DNA of 64,000 nucleotides. It comes from Pseudomonas oryzihabitans. GTDB lineage: Bacteria > Pseudomonadota > Gammaproteobacteria > Pseudomonadales > Pseudomonadaceae. Below the pieces are notes generated by a model that ran no database searches, was not told the origin of the DNA, and was given only the letters and a program-made list of their open reading frames with translations. This document shows positions 17,173 to 24,633 of the stretch, piece after piece. The stretch covers positions 2,688,501-2,752,500 of the forward strand of contig NZ_CP013987.1 in NCBI RefSeq assembly GCF_001518815.1, given 5' to 3'. Position 1 is the first letter of the stretch. Every line of letters starts with the position of its first letter. The translations under genes and the position numbers were made by a program.

Positions 17173-17883
17173 ATGTGTGGCCGCTTTGCCCAGTACCGTT
17201 ACGCTCTCGACTATCTGGACGCCCTGGGCGCCAATGCGGCTGACGTCCGCACCGGCCTGGAACCTCGCGCCCTGGGCCGCTACAACGTGGCACCCGGCAC
17301 CCGGGTGCTGCTGCTCAATCAGCAGGAGGATGGCTTGCACCTGGACCCGGTGCTCTGGGGTTACCAGCCCGCCTGGGCGCGCCAGGCCAAGCGCCCACCC
17401 GTGATCAATGCCCGCGTCGAAACGGCGGCCACCAGCCGGATGTTTCGCGGCCTCTGGCAAAGGGGCCGCGCCCTGGTGATCGCGGACGGCTGGTACGAAT
17501 GGAAAAAGGATCCTGAGGACCCGAAGCGCAAGCAGCCCTATTTCATCCAGCTGAGATCCGGCGAGCCGCTGTTCTTCGCCGCCATCGGCCACTTTCGGCC
17601 GGCAGACCAGGCGCCCCAGGAGGATGATGGCTTCGTCATCGTCACCGCAGCTTCCGACGCCGGCATGGTCGATATCCATGACCGCCGCCCCCTGGTCCTG
17701 CCCCCGACCATTGCCCGCGAATGGCTGGATCCCGAGCTGTCCATGGAGCGCGCCGCCGAGATTGGTGAGATCGAAGGAACGCCAGTGGAGGCCTTCGACT
17801 GGTATCCGGTCGGCAAGGCCGTGGGCAGCGTGAAGAACGATGGGCCTGAACTGCTGGAGCGGATCGCCGAGCCGCTGGTGTAG
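17173..17883 (+). CDS. SRAP / HMCES-family protein (YedK-like)
   Basis: A 236-residue SOS-response-associated peptidase family protein, which forms a covalent link with abasic sites in single-stranded DNA. Start Met-Cys is required, since Cys2 becomes the N-terminal nucleophile after Met removal. ATG 17173 gives exactly MCGRFAQY, and GGAGG lies just upstream. Other family residues are visible: Asn79 and Glu83 (INARVET), Glu109 (GWYEWK) and His169 (DIHDRRP). It stands alone, convergent with the next gene. No LexA box was found upstream, so regulation is unclear. Confidence 0.92.
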   Translation: MCGRFAQYRYALDYLDALGANAADVRTGLEPRALGRYNVAPGTRVLLLNQQEDGLHLDPVLWGYQPAWARQAKRPPVINARVETAATSRMFRGLWQRGRALVIADGWYEWKKDPEDPKRKQPYFIQLRSGEPLFFAAIGHFRPADQAPQEDDGFVIVTAASDAGMVDIHDRRPLVLPPTIAREWLDPELSMERAAEIGEIEGTPVEAFDWYPVGKAVGSVKNDGPELLERIAEPLV

Positions 17884-17935
17884 GCGCGATCAGCCTGAGC
17901 CTTGGCATCCAGCCCGCCGCGCCCGTGGTCCGCCC

Positions 17936-18445
17936 TTACTGCCTCTTGCCCTTGGCATCCTTGACCAGCAAGACACCAAGACCGAAGCCAGCGGAGTGCA
18001 TGTCCAGACCGCCAACGCTGAAATTGAGGAAGTAGAACATTCCCGGCAAGGCCTCCGAACTCGTCCAGATCTTCGCGCCTTCGCCGAAATCCGCCGCTGC
18101 GACATTGGGAAAGACGCGTCGATCGAGCTTCAAGCCCGCGCAGCTATCCACCAACAGGGTCTCCAGCTCAGGCTCCGTGGGCAGGCGCCACTCGCCGAGA
18201 ACAGCCTGAGCGGCGCGCTGGGCCTCCTTCTGCGAGTACCCCTTTGCCACACCCTCGCAACCCTTGGTCCGTGCGTTCCAGGTCGTTCCCAGCAGACAAC
18301 GCTTCCAGACCAGTTGGGCCTGGCTGTCCAGGGCGCTGTCGCCCGCGATCTGCAGTTGTAGTGGCGGATGCTCGACGCAGGTGGCTGCTACTGCCGAACT
18401 CAACAGGAGCCCCCCCAAACACGACAACCCCACTCCCAGCCTCAT
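17936..18445 (-). CDS. Secreted DUF1566 (Lcl-domain-like) protein
   Basis: A 169-residue exported protein. The signal peptide MRLGVGLSCLGGLLLSSAVAA ends near residue 21. The body has the pattern of DUF1566/Lcl C-terminal domains: WKRCLLGTTWN, WRLPTEPELETLL, and FWTSS-like IWTSSEALP. Two or more Cys pairs suggest disulfides. Start: ATG 18451 sits directly on AAGGG, which leaves no spacing, so ATG 18445 with about six bases is preferred. Function is unknown. Members are found in adhesins and lipoprotein-like surface proteins. The upstream DNA is clearly AT-richer than its surroundings, which may mean recent acquisition. Confidence 0.7.
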   Translation of the reverse strand: MRLGVGLSCLGGLLLSSAVAATCVEHPPLQLQIAGDSALDSQAQLVWKRCLLGTTWNARTKGCEGVAKGYSQKEAQRAAQAVLGEWRLPTEPELETLLVDSCAGLKLDRRVFPNVAAADFGEGAKIWTSSEALPGMFYFLNFSVGGLDMHSAGFGLGVLLVKDAKGKRQ

Positions 18446-18544
18446 CAACATCCCTTGCAAAATAAATACTCCAGAACGCCAAACAACAATTAAGACCAAA
18501 TAAATGAGCGCGCGCATATCATGCAAAACAACCAAAAAAGAATA

Positions 18545-18721
18545 CTACGAACGCACTATCAATACCTTATAAGCCCTTGATGCCAAGGGATTCATCCAAA
18601 CTGCTACGCCTTTTTCCTGAAGATCATAAGCTTGCAGCCGCTCTTTGTAATAATCTAGAACCACGTCAGCAAACTTATAGAAACTTATCGCCAGAAGAAT
18701 GGATAACGCTGGCCGAAGCAT
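18545..18721 (-). CDS. Possible small membrane-anchored protein, 58 residues
   Basis: An open frame from ATG 18721 to TAG 18545 encodes 58 residues. It has a hydrophobic start (MLRPALSILLAISFYKFADV) and then a charged, aromatic stretch with DYYKERLQAYD. The amino-acid makeup is protein-like rather than the Arg/Pro-rich nonsense typical of off-frames in GC-rich DNA, and it fills an otherwise empty AT-rich gap. The ribosome site (CTGGAATC before ATG) is weak. It lies upstream of, and on the same strand as, the DUF1566-like gene. No family is recognised. Confidence 0.45.
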   Translation of the reverse strand: MLRPALSILLAISFYKFADVVLDYYKERLQAYDLQEKGVAVWMNPLASRAYKVLIVRS

Positions 18722-18780
18722 GATTCCAGCGACTTATCCATGACTCCAACCGTATTATCTTCGTTAAATGGCCAAGCTCG

Positions 18781-19341
18781 ATGAAAATCATACTGATGCG
18801 CCATGGCAAGCCGGCGCTGAAGAGCTGTCCCGCCATGGCCTCCGCTGCCATGGCGCGCTGGATCGCGGACTATGATCGGTCCGAAATAGGCACGGATACC
18901 CCCACTTCGGAGGCAATAGCCGCAGTCAGGGATATCGGCCTGGCGGCCACCAGCACTGCCCCACGTGCCCTGACCTCTCTCGCCGCGCTGGGCATAGCAC
19001 CAACCATCAGGGATTGGGTCTTCTGCGAGGCAGCGCTGCCCGTGGTGAGCGTTCCGATTCTGCGCCTGTCGCCCTTCACCTGGGCGTTCGTCTTTCGTCT
19101 GCTCTGGCTCTGCGGGCTGGCGAAGGAGCCGGAGTCCTATGCCCAGGCAAAGGAGCGGGCGCACCAGGCGGCGGATCAGCTGGCCGCGCTGGCCGGGCGC
19201 ACTCCGGGAAGCGTATTGCTGCTGGGACACGGCTTCATGAACCGCCTGATCGCCAGGCAGCTGCAGCGTGGCGGCTGGGCCGCAACAGGCAATAGCGGTA
19301 GTGGCTACTGGAGCGTTGCCGTCTATGAAAAGGCGGGGTAA
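18781..19341 (+). CDS. Histidine phosphatase family protein
   Basis: A 186-residue phosphoglycerate-mutase-like phosphatase. The phosphohistidine motif is at the start (LMRHGKP, Arg7-His8-Gly9). The second catalytic His lies in LLLGHGFMNRLIA near residue 150. It is shorter than mutases and close in size to SixA or cobalamin-type phosphatases, though not clearly either. It has no partner gene. The 5' flank is AT-rich and shared with the divergent small ORF and DUF1566-like gene. Substrate unknown. Confidence 0.8.
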   Translation: MKIILMRHGKPALKSCPAMASAAMARWIADYDRSEIGTDTPTSEAIAAVRDIGLAATSTAPRALTSLAALGIAPTIRDWVFCEAALPVVSVPILRLSPFTWAFVFRLLWLCGLAKEPESYAQAKERAHQAADQLAALAGRTPGSVLLLGHGFMNRLIARQLQRGGWAATGNSGSGYWSVAVYEKAG

Positions 19342-19484
19342 CGCCGTCTTCGGTAAGCGCCTTTGACCAAGGACGGGTAACGTTCCCCTTTGCGGTTCGT
19401 CGCCAGAGCGCCGGGACGGTCTTCCCGCCTCAAGGGCGCCGCCAGACGCAAGCCCGGCAGCCCTGCTTCAACGAAGACCCGGCC

Positions 19485-21521
19485 TCAACCCTCCGGATTC
19501 AGCATCTCGTTGATCTTGTTGGCCAGGGTATCGATGGCGAAGGGCTTGGTGATGATCTCCATGTTCGCGGCGAGATAACCACTCACGTTCGAGCCTTCCG
19601 CATAACCGCTCGCCAACAGCACCTTGAGCTCCGGACGATTGGCTTGAGCCAGGTCCGCCAGTTGGCGGCCATTCATGCCAGGCAGACCCACATCGGAAAT
19701 CATCAGATCGATGCGTTGAGGATTCTCCAGGAAGGGTATGGCCGCCTGGGCATCCGCTGCTTCCAGGGTCTGGTAGCCCAGTTCACCCAGCACCTCCAGG
19801 ATCAGGGAGCGAACCACGGCCTCATCTTCGACGACCAGGACCACCTCGCCGCCTCCCAGAGGCGCAGCCTTCTGCTCCTCGACCGCGAGGATGCCTACCT
19901 CCCCACCCAGGCACGGCATGTAGAGTTGCACCCTTGTCCCTTTCCCCGGTTGCGAGAGGATACGGACGGCGCCATTGGCCTGGCGCATATAGCCATACAC
20001 CATGGACAACCCCAGGCCCGTGCCCTGCCCGATCGGCTTGGTGGTGTAGAAGGGCTCGAAGACCTTGGCCAGGACCTCGGGAGTCATGCCCAGACCGGTA
20101 TCGGCGACGGAGAGCATCACGTAGTCGCCCTCCTTGAGCTCCATGGCCGCGCCCTGCTCTGCGGTGACGTGCACGGCTGAGGTGGCGATGGTAATGGTGC
20201 CGCCGTCGGGCATGGCATCGCGGGCGTTGATGGTCAGGTTGATAATGGCGCTTTCCAACTGGTTGGCATCCATCCGCACCAGCGACAGGCCGGCGGCCAG
20301 CTGCGTCCGGATGGCGATGTCTTCCCGGGTCGTGCGATGCAGGAGGTCTTCCAGCGAGGCCACCAGTGGATTGACCTCGAGCGGTTTGAGATCGAGGGTC
20401 TGCCGGCGGGAAAACGCCAGTAGCCGCTGGGTAAGCGCCGCCGCCCGCTGGGCCGAGGTGACCGCCGCGTTGATGTAGCGCTCGTCCTCACTCGCATCGC
20501 CACCGCGTCGGCGCCGTTGCATCAGCTCCAGGCTGCCAATGACGCCAGTGAGCAAGTTGTTGAAGTCATGGGCGATACCACCGGTGAGCTGACCGACCGC
20601 CTCCATCTTCTGCGCCTGGTGCAGGGTGTCTTCCACCCGGGAGCGCTCGGCCACCTCGGCGGAGACGCGCGCTTCCAGCGTCTCGTTGAGTTCGAACAGC
20701 GCCTTCTCGGCTCGCTTGCGGGCGGTGATGTCGACGCAGGTGCCGGTCACATAGGACGGCTGGCCAGCGGCGTCGCGAAAGACCTTGCCCTTGCTCAGCA
20801 GCCACTGCTCTCCTGCCCCGCGGTGGAGCCGAAACTCGACAGCGAAATCCTTCCCCCGCAGGCACTCGGCCAGGCATCCGCGTAGCACGTCCCGGTCGCC
20901 CCCATGCACGAAGTCCAGGAAGCGCTCGACGGGATTCGTCGTCAGGACATCGGGCAGGCCGAAAAGCTGTTGGAGGGCGCTATCGCAATAGAAGCGACAT
21001 TCGTCGAGGTACCAGTCGAAGATACCGGCTTCGGAGGCAAGCAGCGCCGCCCGAAAGCGTTCGTCGGCGAGCTTGAGACTCGGGCGGGAATGTTGCTGGG
21101 CCAGCACCTGTTCGGTGACGTCTTCGGTCTGGTGGATGATGTAGATCACTTCACCCTGGTCGTCCAGCACCGGAACGTTCAACGGACTCCAGTAACGCAC
21201 CTCGAAGCCGCCACCTTCGCTGGACCGCCGCGGAATGTCGTACTGGGTTACCGCCATGCGATCGGGCTCACGGCTCTGCATCACCCGCTCCAGCGAAGCG
21301 CGCAACACGCCGGCGCCGAATTCCGACCTGCCGTCGGGATTGCGGCCGAACACCTCGAATATCGACCGCCCCATGCAGTCTTCGCGGCGGGTATTGGTGC
21401 CGCGCAGGCGTCCTTCGTTGGCTGCCACCATGATGAAGTCAGGACCTGGAGAGAGCACCAGCACCAGATGGGGAAGTCCTTCGAACAGCAACTGGAAGTC
21501 TGGATCCTGACGCATTGGCAC
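19485..21521 (-). CDS. Hybrid sensor histidine kinase with two PAS and a receiver domain
   Basis: A 678-residue soluble kinase with no membrane segment. In order: PAS (about 10-130, ending in TEDVTEQVL), a second PAS (about 150-270, ending DITARKR), a short coiled coil, HisKA with phosphorylated His318 (GGIAHDFNN), a HATPase domain with NLTINARDAM and GTGLGLSMVYG, and a receiver whose phospho-acceptor is Asp610 (ISDVGLPGMNG). It therefore autophosphorylates and passes phosphate to its own receiver. No response regulator or phosphotransfer gene is nearby, so the output is unknown. PAS1 resembles those that sense small or redox ligands, without detail. Confidence 0.9.
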   Translation of the reverse strand: MPMRQDPDFQLLFEGLPHLVLVLSPGPDFIMVAANEGRLRGTNTRREDCMGRSIFEVFGRNPDGRSEFGAGVLRASLERVMQSREPDRMAVTQYDIPRRSSEGGGFEVRYWSPLNVPVLDDQGEVIYIIHQTEDVTEQVLAQQHSRPSLKLADERFRAALLASEAGIFDWYLDECRFYCDSALQQLFGLPDVLTTNPVERFLDFVHGGDRDVLRGCLAECLRGKDFAVEFRLHRGAGEQWLLSKGKVFRDAAGQPSYVTGTCVDITARKRAEKALFELNETLEARVSAEVAERSRVEDTLHQAQKMEAVGQLTGGIAHDFNNLLTGVIGSLELMQRRRRGGDASEDERYINAAVTSAQRAAALTQRLLAFSRRQTLDLKPLEVNPLVASLEDLLHRTTREDIAIRTQLAAGLSLVRMDANQLESAIINLTINARDAMPDGGTITIATSAVHVTAEQGAAMELKEGDYVMLSVADTGLGMTPEVLAKVFEPFYTTKPIGQGTGLGLSMVYGYMRQANGAVRILSQPGKGTRVQLYMPCLGGEVGILAVEEQKAAPLGGGEVVLVVEDEAVVRSLILEVLGELGYQTLEAADAQAAIPFLENPQRIDLMISDVGLPGMNGRQLADLAQANRPELKVLLASGYAEGSNVSGYLAANMEIITKPFAIDTLANKINEMLNPEG

Positions 21522-21761
21522 CTGCGGAGTCGGTCGTCGCGAAGCGAGTCGATGCCTGGTCTAGTCCAGACACCCCTGTCTTGTCTCCTTCAGTGGAGGC
21601 CGATCGCCAGCGCTCGGTTCAACCAAGAAGACGAGACGCCTTTGGTGGAGCCATGAAGCCTGCCGATCCAGCAGGCCTGATGGGTTCGGGTGAGAGCAGC
21701 AGACGGCGGTCTGGTGCTGGCTAGACTCGCGGATGAGCATGCGTTGCAGCGAGAGCGGGCC

Positions 21762-22751
21762 TCACCGCCCTGCCCTCACCACACCCCCGAACCGCCGCCG
21801 GTAATCCCCCGGGCTCAGTCCCACGACACGGGTGAAGACCTTGCGGAAGGCGCCCGGATCGCTGTAGCCCACCTCCCAGGCGACGCGTTCGAGGGGCAGA
21901 CGGCTGGCCTGCAACAGCTCCCGGGCGCGGCCGACGCGCAATTGCTGACAGTAGGCGGTGGTGGTCATGCCGGTCGCCTGGCGAAAGCGGCGTAGAAAGG
22001 TGCGCTGTTCGAGTCCGGCGCGCTTGGCCAGGGTAGCCAGGGCGATGTCCTGGGCGCCGGTTTCCTGCAGCCACTCCTGAACGGCGAGGACGGCGCTGTC
22101 ACCATGGCTCAGGCGCGGCGAAAAGGCGCTGTAGTAGCGCTGCTGCCGACCCGGCGGGTCGATGACCAGGATGCGTGCGGTATCGAGCATCCGCTTGGCG
22201 CCCAGGTACCGATCGACCAGGCGCAGGCCGAGGTCGGTCCAGGCCATGAGGCCGCCCGCGGTGACGAGATCCTCGCCATCGATGAGGAGCTGGTCGGCGT
22301 CCAGGCGGACGCCAGGGAAACGCGCGTTGAAGCGTTCGACATAGAGCCAGTGGGTGGTGGCGGTGCGACCCTCGAGCAAGCCGGTTTCAGCCAGCAGAAA
22401 GGCTCCGGCGCAGATCGAGGCCAGACGCACGCCGCTCTGGTGCTGGCGACGTAGCCACTCGCGATAGGGCGCAGCAGCCTCCGGTGTGATCGGCTCAGCC
22501 AGGCTGGGTGGCAGGATCAGCACGCTGGGTGAGCCGCTCGCTGCGGACAGCGAGTCGTAGACCCGCCTGGGTGCCGCTTCGCCCTCCTCCAGCCGCCAGT
22601 GGCTGACGCGCAATCGAGGGCGCTCGGCATCCTCCGCGGTCCCGGTCAGGCGCCCGGCGATCTCGAACAGATCCGTGAGGCCGTGGACCGTCGCCAGTTG
22701 TACGCCGGGATAGAGCAGCAGACCTAGTTCGACCGGTGGTTGATCGTGCAT
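21762..22751 (-). CDS. GlxA-type AraC regulator (DJ-1/PfpI plus AraC HTH)
   Basis: A 329-residue regulator. The N-terminal DJ-1/PfpI-like domain (about 1-180) keeps the nucleophile-elbow pattern [12 protein letters not shown], as in GlxA/FtrA proteins. The C-terminal AraC helix-turn-helix pair covers about 225-325 ([22 protein letters not shown], then [15 protein letters not shown]). Start: ATG 22751 gives [16 protein letters not shown], the usual N-terminus. The longer frame to 22841 would run into the promoter region. It is divergent from the isochorismatase-like hydrolase gene, with 107 bp between them, so that hydrolase is the likely target. Confidence 0.88.
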   Translation of the reverse strand: MHDQPPVELGLLLYPGVQLATVHGLTDLFEIAGRLTGTAEDAERPRLRVSHWRLEEGEAAPRRVYDSLSAASGSPSVLILPPSLAEPITPEAAAPYREWLRRQHQSGVRLASICAGAFLLAETGLLEGRTATTHWLYVERFNARFPGVRLDADQLLIDGEDLVTAGGLMAWTDLGLRLVDRYLGAKRMLDTARILVIDPPGRQQRYYSAFSPRLSHGDSAVLAVQEWLQETGAQDIALATLAKRAGLEQRTFLRRFRQATGMTTTAYCQQLRVGRARELLQASRLPLERVAWEVGYSDPGAFRKVFTRVVGLSPGDYRRRFGGVVRAGR

Positions 22752-22858
22752 GTGTCGCTGGCACCCCTGATGTTGTCGGTCACGCCCCTTCGCCTGCCGG
22801 CGCGGCTGGCCAATCATGACCGGACCCAAGACCTGAAGCATCTTCCGAGGAGCTGGAC

Positions 22859-23407
22859 ATGAGCAAGCACGCCGTCGTCGTCATCGATCTGCAGAACGAA
22901 TACCTCCCCACCGGCAAATTGCCCCTCGACGGCATAGAGGCCGCGGTCGCCAACGCCGCCCGGATCATCGCCAACGCCCGCGACCAGGGCGTCCCGGTGA
23001 TCCATGTGCAGCATCAATCGCTCAGCAGCGAGGCACCGATCTTCGTGCCTGGCAGCGACGGCGTCGCGATCCAGGCGGCCGTCACGCCCCAGGCTGGCGA
23101 GCCGGTGGTGGTCAAGCATCATCCCAATGCCTTTCGGGAAACCAACCTGAAGCAGCTGCTGGACGAGCGGGGTATCGGCTCGCTCGTCGTGGTGGGCGCC
23201 ATGAGCCATATGTGCATCGATGCGGGCGTCCGGGCCGCGGCCGACATGGGCTACGCCGTGACGGTAATCCACGATGCCTGCGCCACCCTCGATCTGGAAT
23301 TTAAAGGCGTCCGGGTGCCGGCTGCCCAGGTGCATGCCGCCCTGATGGCGGCGCTGGCCTTTGCCTATGCGAGCCTGGAATCCACCGACGCCTATCTCGC
23401 CGGCTAA
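22859..23407 (+). CDS. Isochorismatase-like cysteine hydrolase
   Basis: A 182-residue hydrolase with the full catalytic triad of the cysteine hydrolase family: Asp10 (VVIDLQNEY), Lys86 (VVVKHHPN) and Cys119 ([11 protein letters not shown]). Relatives cleave amides such as nicotinamide, N-carbamoyl compounds, biuret or isochorismate. A good ribosome site (GAGGAG) precedes ATG 22859. It is divergent from a GlxA-type regulator gene, a pairing common among Pseudomonas catabolic hydrolases. Substrate undetermined. Confidence 0.85.
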   Translation: MSKHAVVVIDLQNEYLPTGKLPLDGIEAAVANAARIIANARDQGVPVIHVQHQSLSSEAPIFVPGSDGVAIQAAVTPQAGEPVVVKHHPNAFRETNLKQLLDERGIGSLVVVGAMSHMCIDAGVRAAADMGYAVTVIHDACATLDLEFKGVRVPAAQVHAALMAALAFAYASLESTDAYLAG

Positions 23408-23755
23408 AGCGCTGGCGAAAGGTTGCCCAGGCCGGCGAGGAATTTCAGCTGTCGCGCCGCAGCCTCAGGTACCGGCTCGACAGGGTCGGCCCCGTGCAGC
23501 AGGTATTATCCAGCCGATGTTCGGACTTTTTTCCAAAGACGCAGTAGGTATCGCGCCTGACCGGTGGTAGCTAGAAAACGCCCGTCAGGACCACCATCCG
23601 CCGGGAAGGACACTTTCAAGGATGCCTTATCGGCAGGCCAGCCTTTAGAATGACGAGCTAACCGGTTTGGCCGTGCCGATTTGCAAAGGGCGCGGTCCAA
23701 GCCCGGCATGGGTTACCCTTGCACGTGAATTCTATTTGGAGCGGTGAGCTGAACG
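23408..23755. other. Intergenic region before proQ, with a possible gene remnant
   Basis: This is 348 bases without a complete gene. From 23410 to about 23560 a plus-strand frame reads as RWRKVAQAGEEFQLSRRSL and then RYRLDRVG, resembling the end of a helix-turn-helix domain (compare the ...RNTLRYRL pattern of PucR-type regulators). It has no start codon of its own and ends at a TAG. It may be a decayed regulator tail or chance. The proQ promoter must lie in the second half, but I do not recognise it. Confidence 0.35.
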
Positions 23756-24301
23756 ATGGGCTTTGAGCAACTAGCTGAACTACGCGACCGCCTGCGGGCC
23801 GAGAAAGCGCAGGTAACGACCGAGAGCAAAGAGCGGCCGGCGCGGAGACCTTCACCGAAAGCCAAGCCCCGCGAGCAAAAGCCCCGCGAGCAGGATCCGG
23901 TGGTCGAGGGCATCCGCCGCCTGCAAAAGCATTTCCCGCTGGCCTTCCCGGTCAACCCTGCGCCCAAGGTGCCGCTCAAGGAAGGTATCCTGAAAGACGC
24001 CGAGCAGCATCTGGAGCGGCTGGGCATCACCGGTGACCAGCTCAAGCAGGCCATCGCCACCTGGTGTCGCGGCACTCGCTACTGGGCGGCCATGACCGAG
24101 GACGCGCCTCGTCTGGACCTGAATGGCCAGCCGGCCGGCAGCGTGACCGCTTCCCAGGCGGTCTATGCCAAGCAGCAGGCGCGCCGCCAGCGCGCCCAGG
24201 CCCGCCGCGAGCAGGCCAAGGCCAAGGCTGAAACGGCCTCGCCCGCCGAGCCCGAAGCCACCGAACCCGTCGCCGCTCCCGCGGACGGCGAATCGGCCTG
24301 A
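23756..24301 (+). CDS. proQ: ProQ/FinO-domain RNA chaperone
   Basis: A 181-residue RNA-binding protein. A basic, Arg/Lys/Glu-rich linker (about 1-45) precedes the ProQ/FinO domain (about 50-130, with IRRLQKHFPLAFPV, PLKEGILKDAEQHL and WCRGTRYW), and then comes an Ala/Glu/Lys-rich tail ending PADGESA. It binds structured RNAs, often 3' terminator hairpins, and stabilises sRNAs and mRNAs. Unlike E. coli ProQ, there is no separate Tudor-like C-terminal domain, as in other pseudomonads. GGAGCGG lies upstream. A strong stem-loop starts eight bases after the stop. Confidence 0.9.
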   Translation: MGFEQLAELRDRLRAEKAQVTTESKERPARRPSPKAKPREQKPREQDPVVEGIRRLQKHFPLAFPVNPAPKVPLKEGILKDAEQHLERLGITGDQLKQAIATWCRGTRYWAAMTEDAPRLDLNGQPAGSVTASQAVYAKQQARRQRAQARREQAKAKAETASPAEPEATEPVAAPADGESA

Positions 24302-24633
24302 CGCCGATGGCGCGCTGCCCTGGGCGGCGCGCCACTCGACGACGGGTTGCTGTTACAGCAGCAAGGCTACTTCTCCGGTAACGATCGCGACTGGCGCGGC
24401 CATCTGGTGGTCGCTATCTCCGTCGCCACACCCCTTTCATCCTTGCAGCGTTCGCTGCGGGGCCGAAGTCTGGCACCTGCCCCGCAGCCGGGATAGCCGA
24501 GCCTGATAGGCTTCATCGCGTCATTCCAGGACGTCGAGCCCCTGCTTCCGCTTGGCAGCCTCCACCAATAGGCGGCGTCCTTCTCCAAGGGGATGCGGGT
24601 GCCCGCTGTCTATCAGGCGAGTGGGTTCACCCT
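24302..24633. other. Intergenic region between convergent proQ and uxaA
   Basis: This is 332 bases. Besides the 24309-24333 stem-loop I see no gene. A minus-strand frame from about 24700 to the TGA at 24521 reads as protein-like sequence (GEGRRLLVEAAKRKQGLDVLE at its end). It overlaps uxaA out of frame and has no usable start codon, so it is not annotated. Confidence 0.4.
24309..24333 (+). terminator. Strong stem-loop in the proQ 3' UTR
   Basis: GGCGCGC-T-GCCC and GGGC-G-GCGCGCC pair to a 12-bp stem with one T-G wobble and a tiny loop. It begins eight bases after the proQ stop. There is no T-run after it, so it is either a weak or Rho-assisted terminator, or a 3' UTR structure. ProQ proteins bind such 3' hairpins, so autoregulation is possible. 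Confidence 0.5.

Noticed and set aside
21658-21676. Hairpin GCCTGC-N7-GCAGGC between the AraC and kinase genes
   Set aside because: Only a 6-bp stem and no T-run in the direction of transcription. Too weak to call a terminator.
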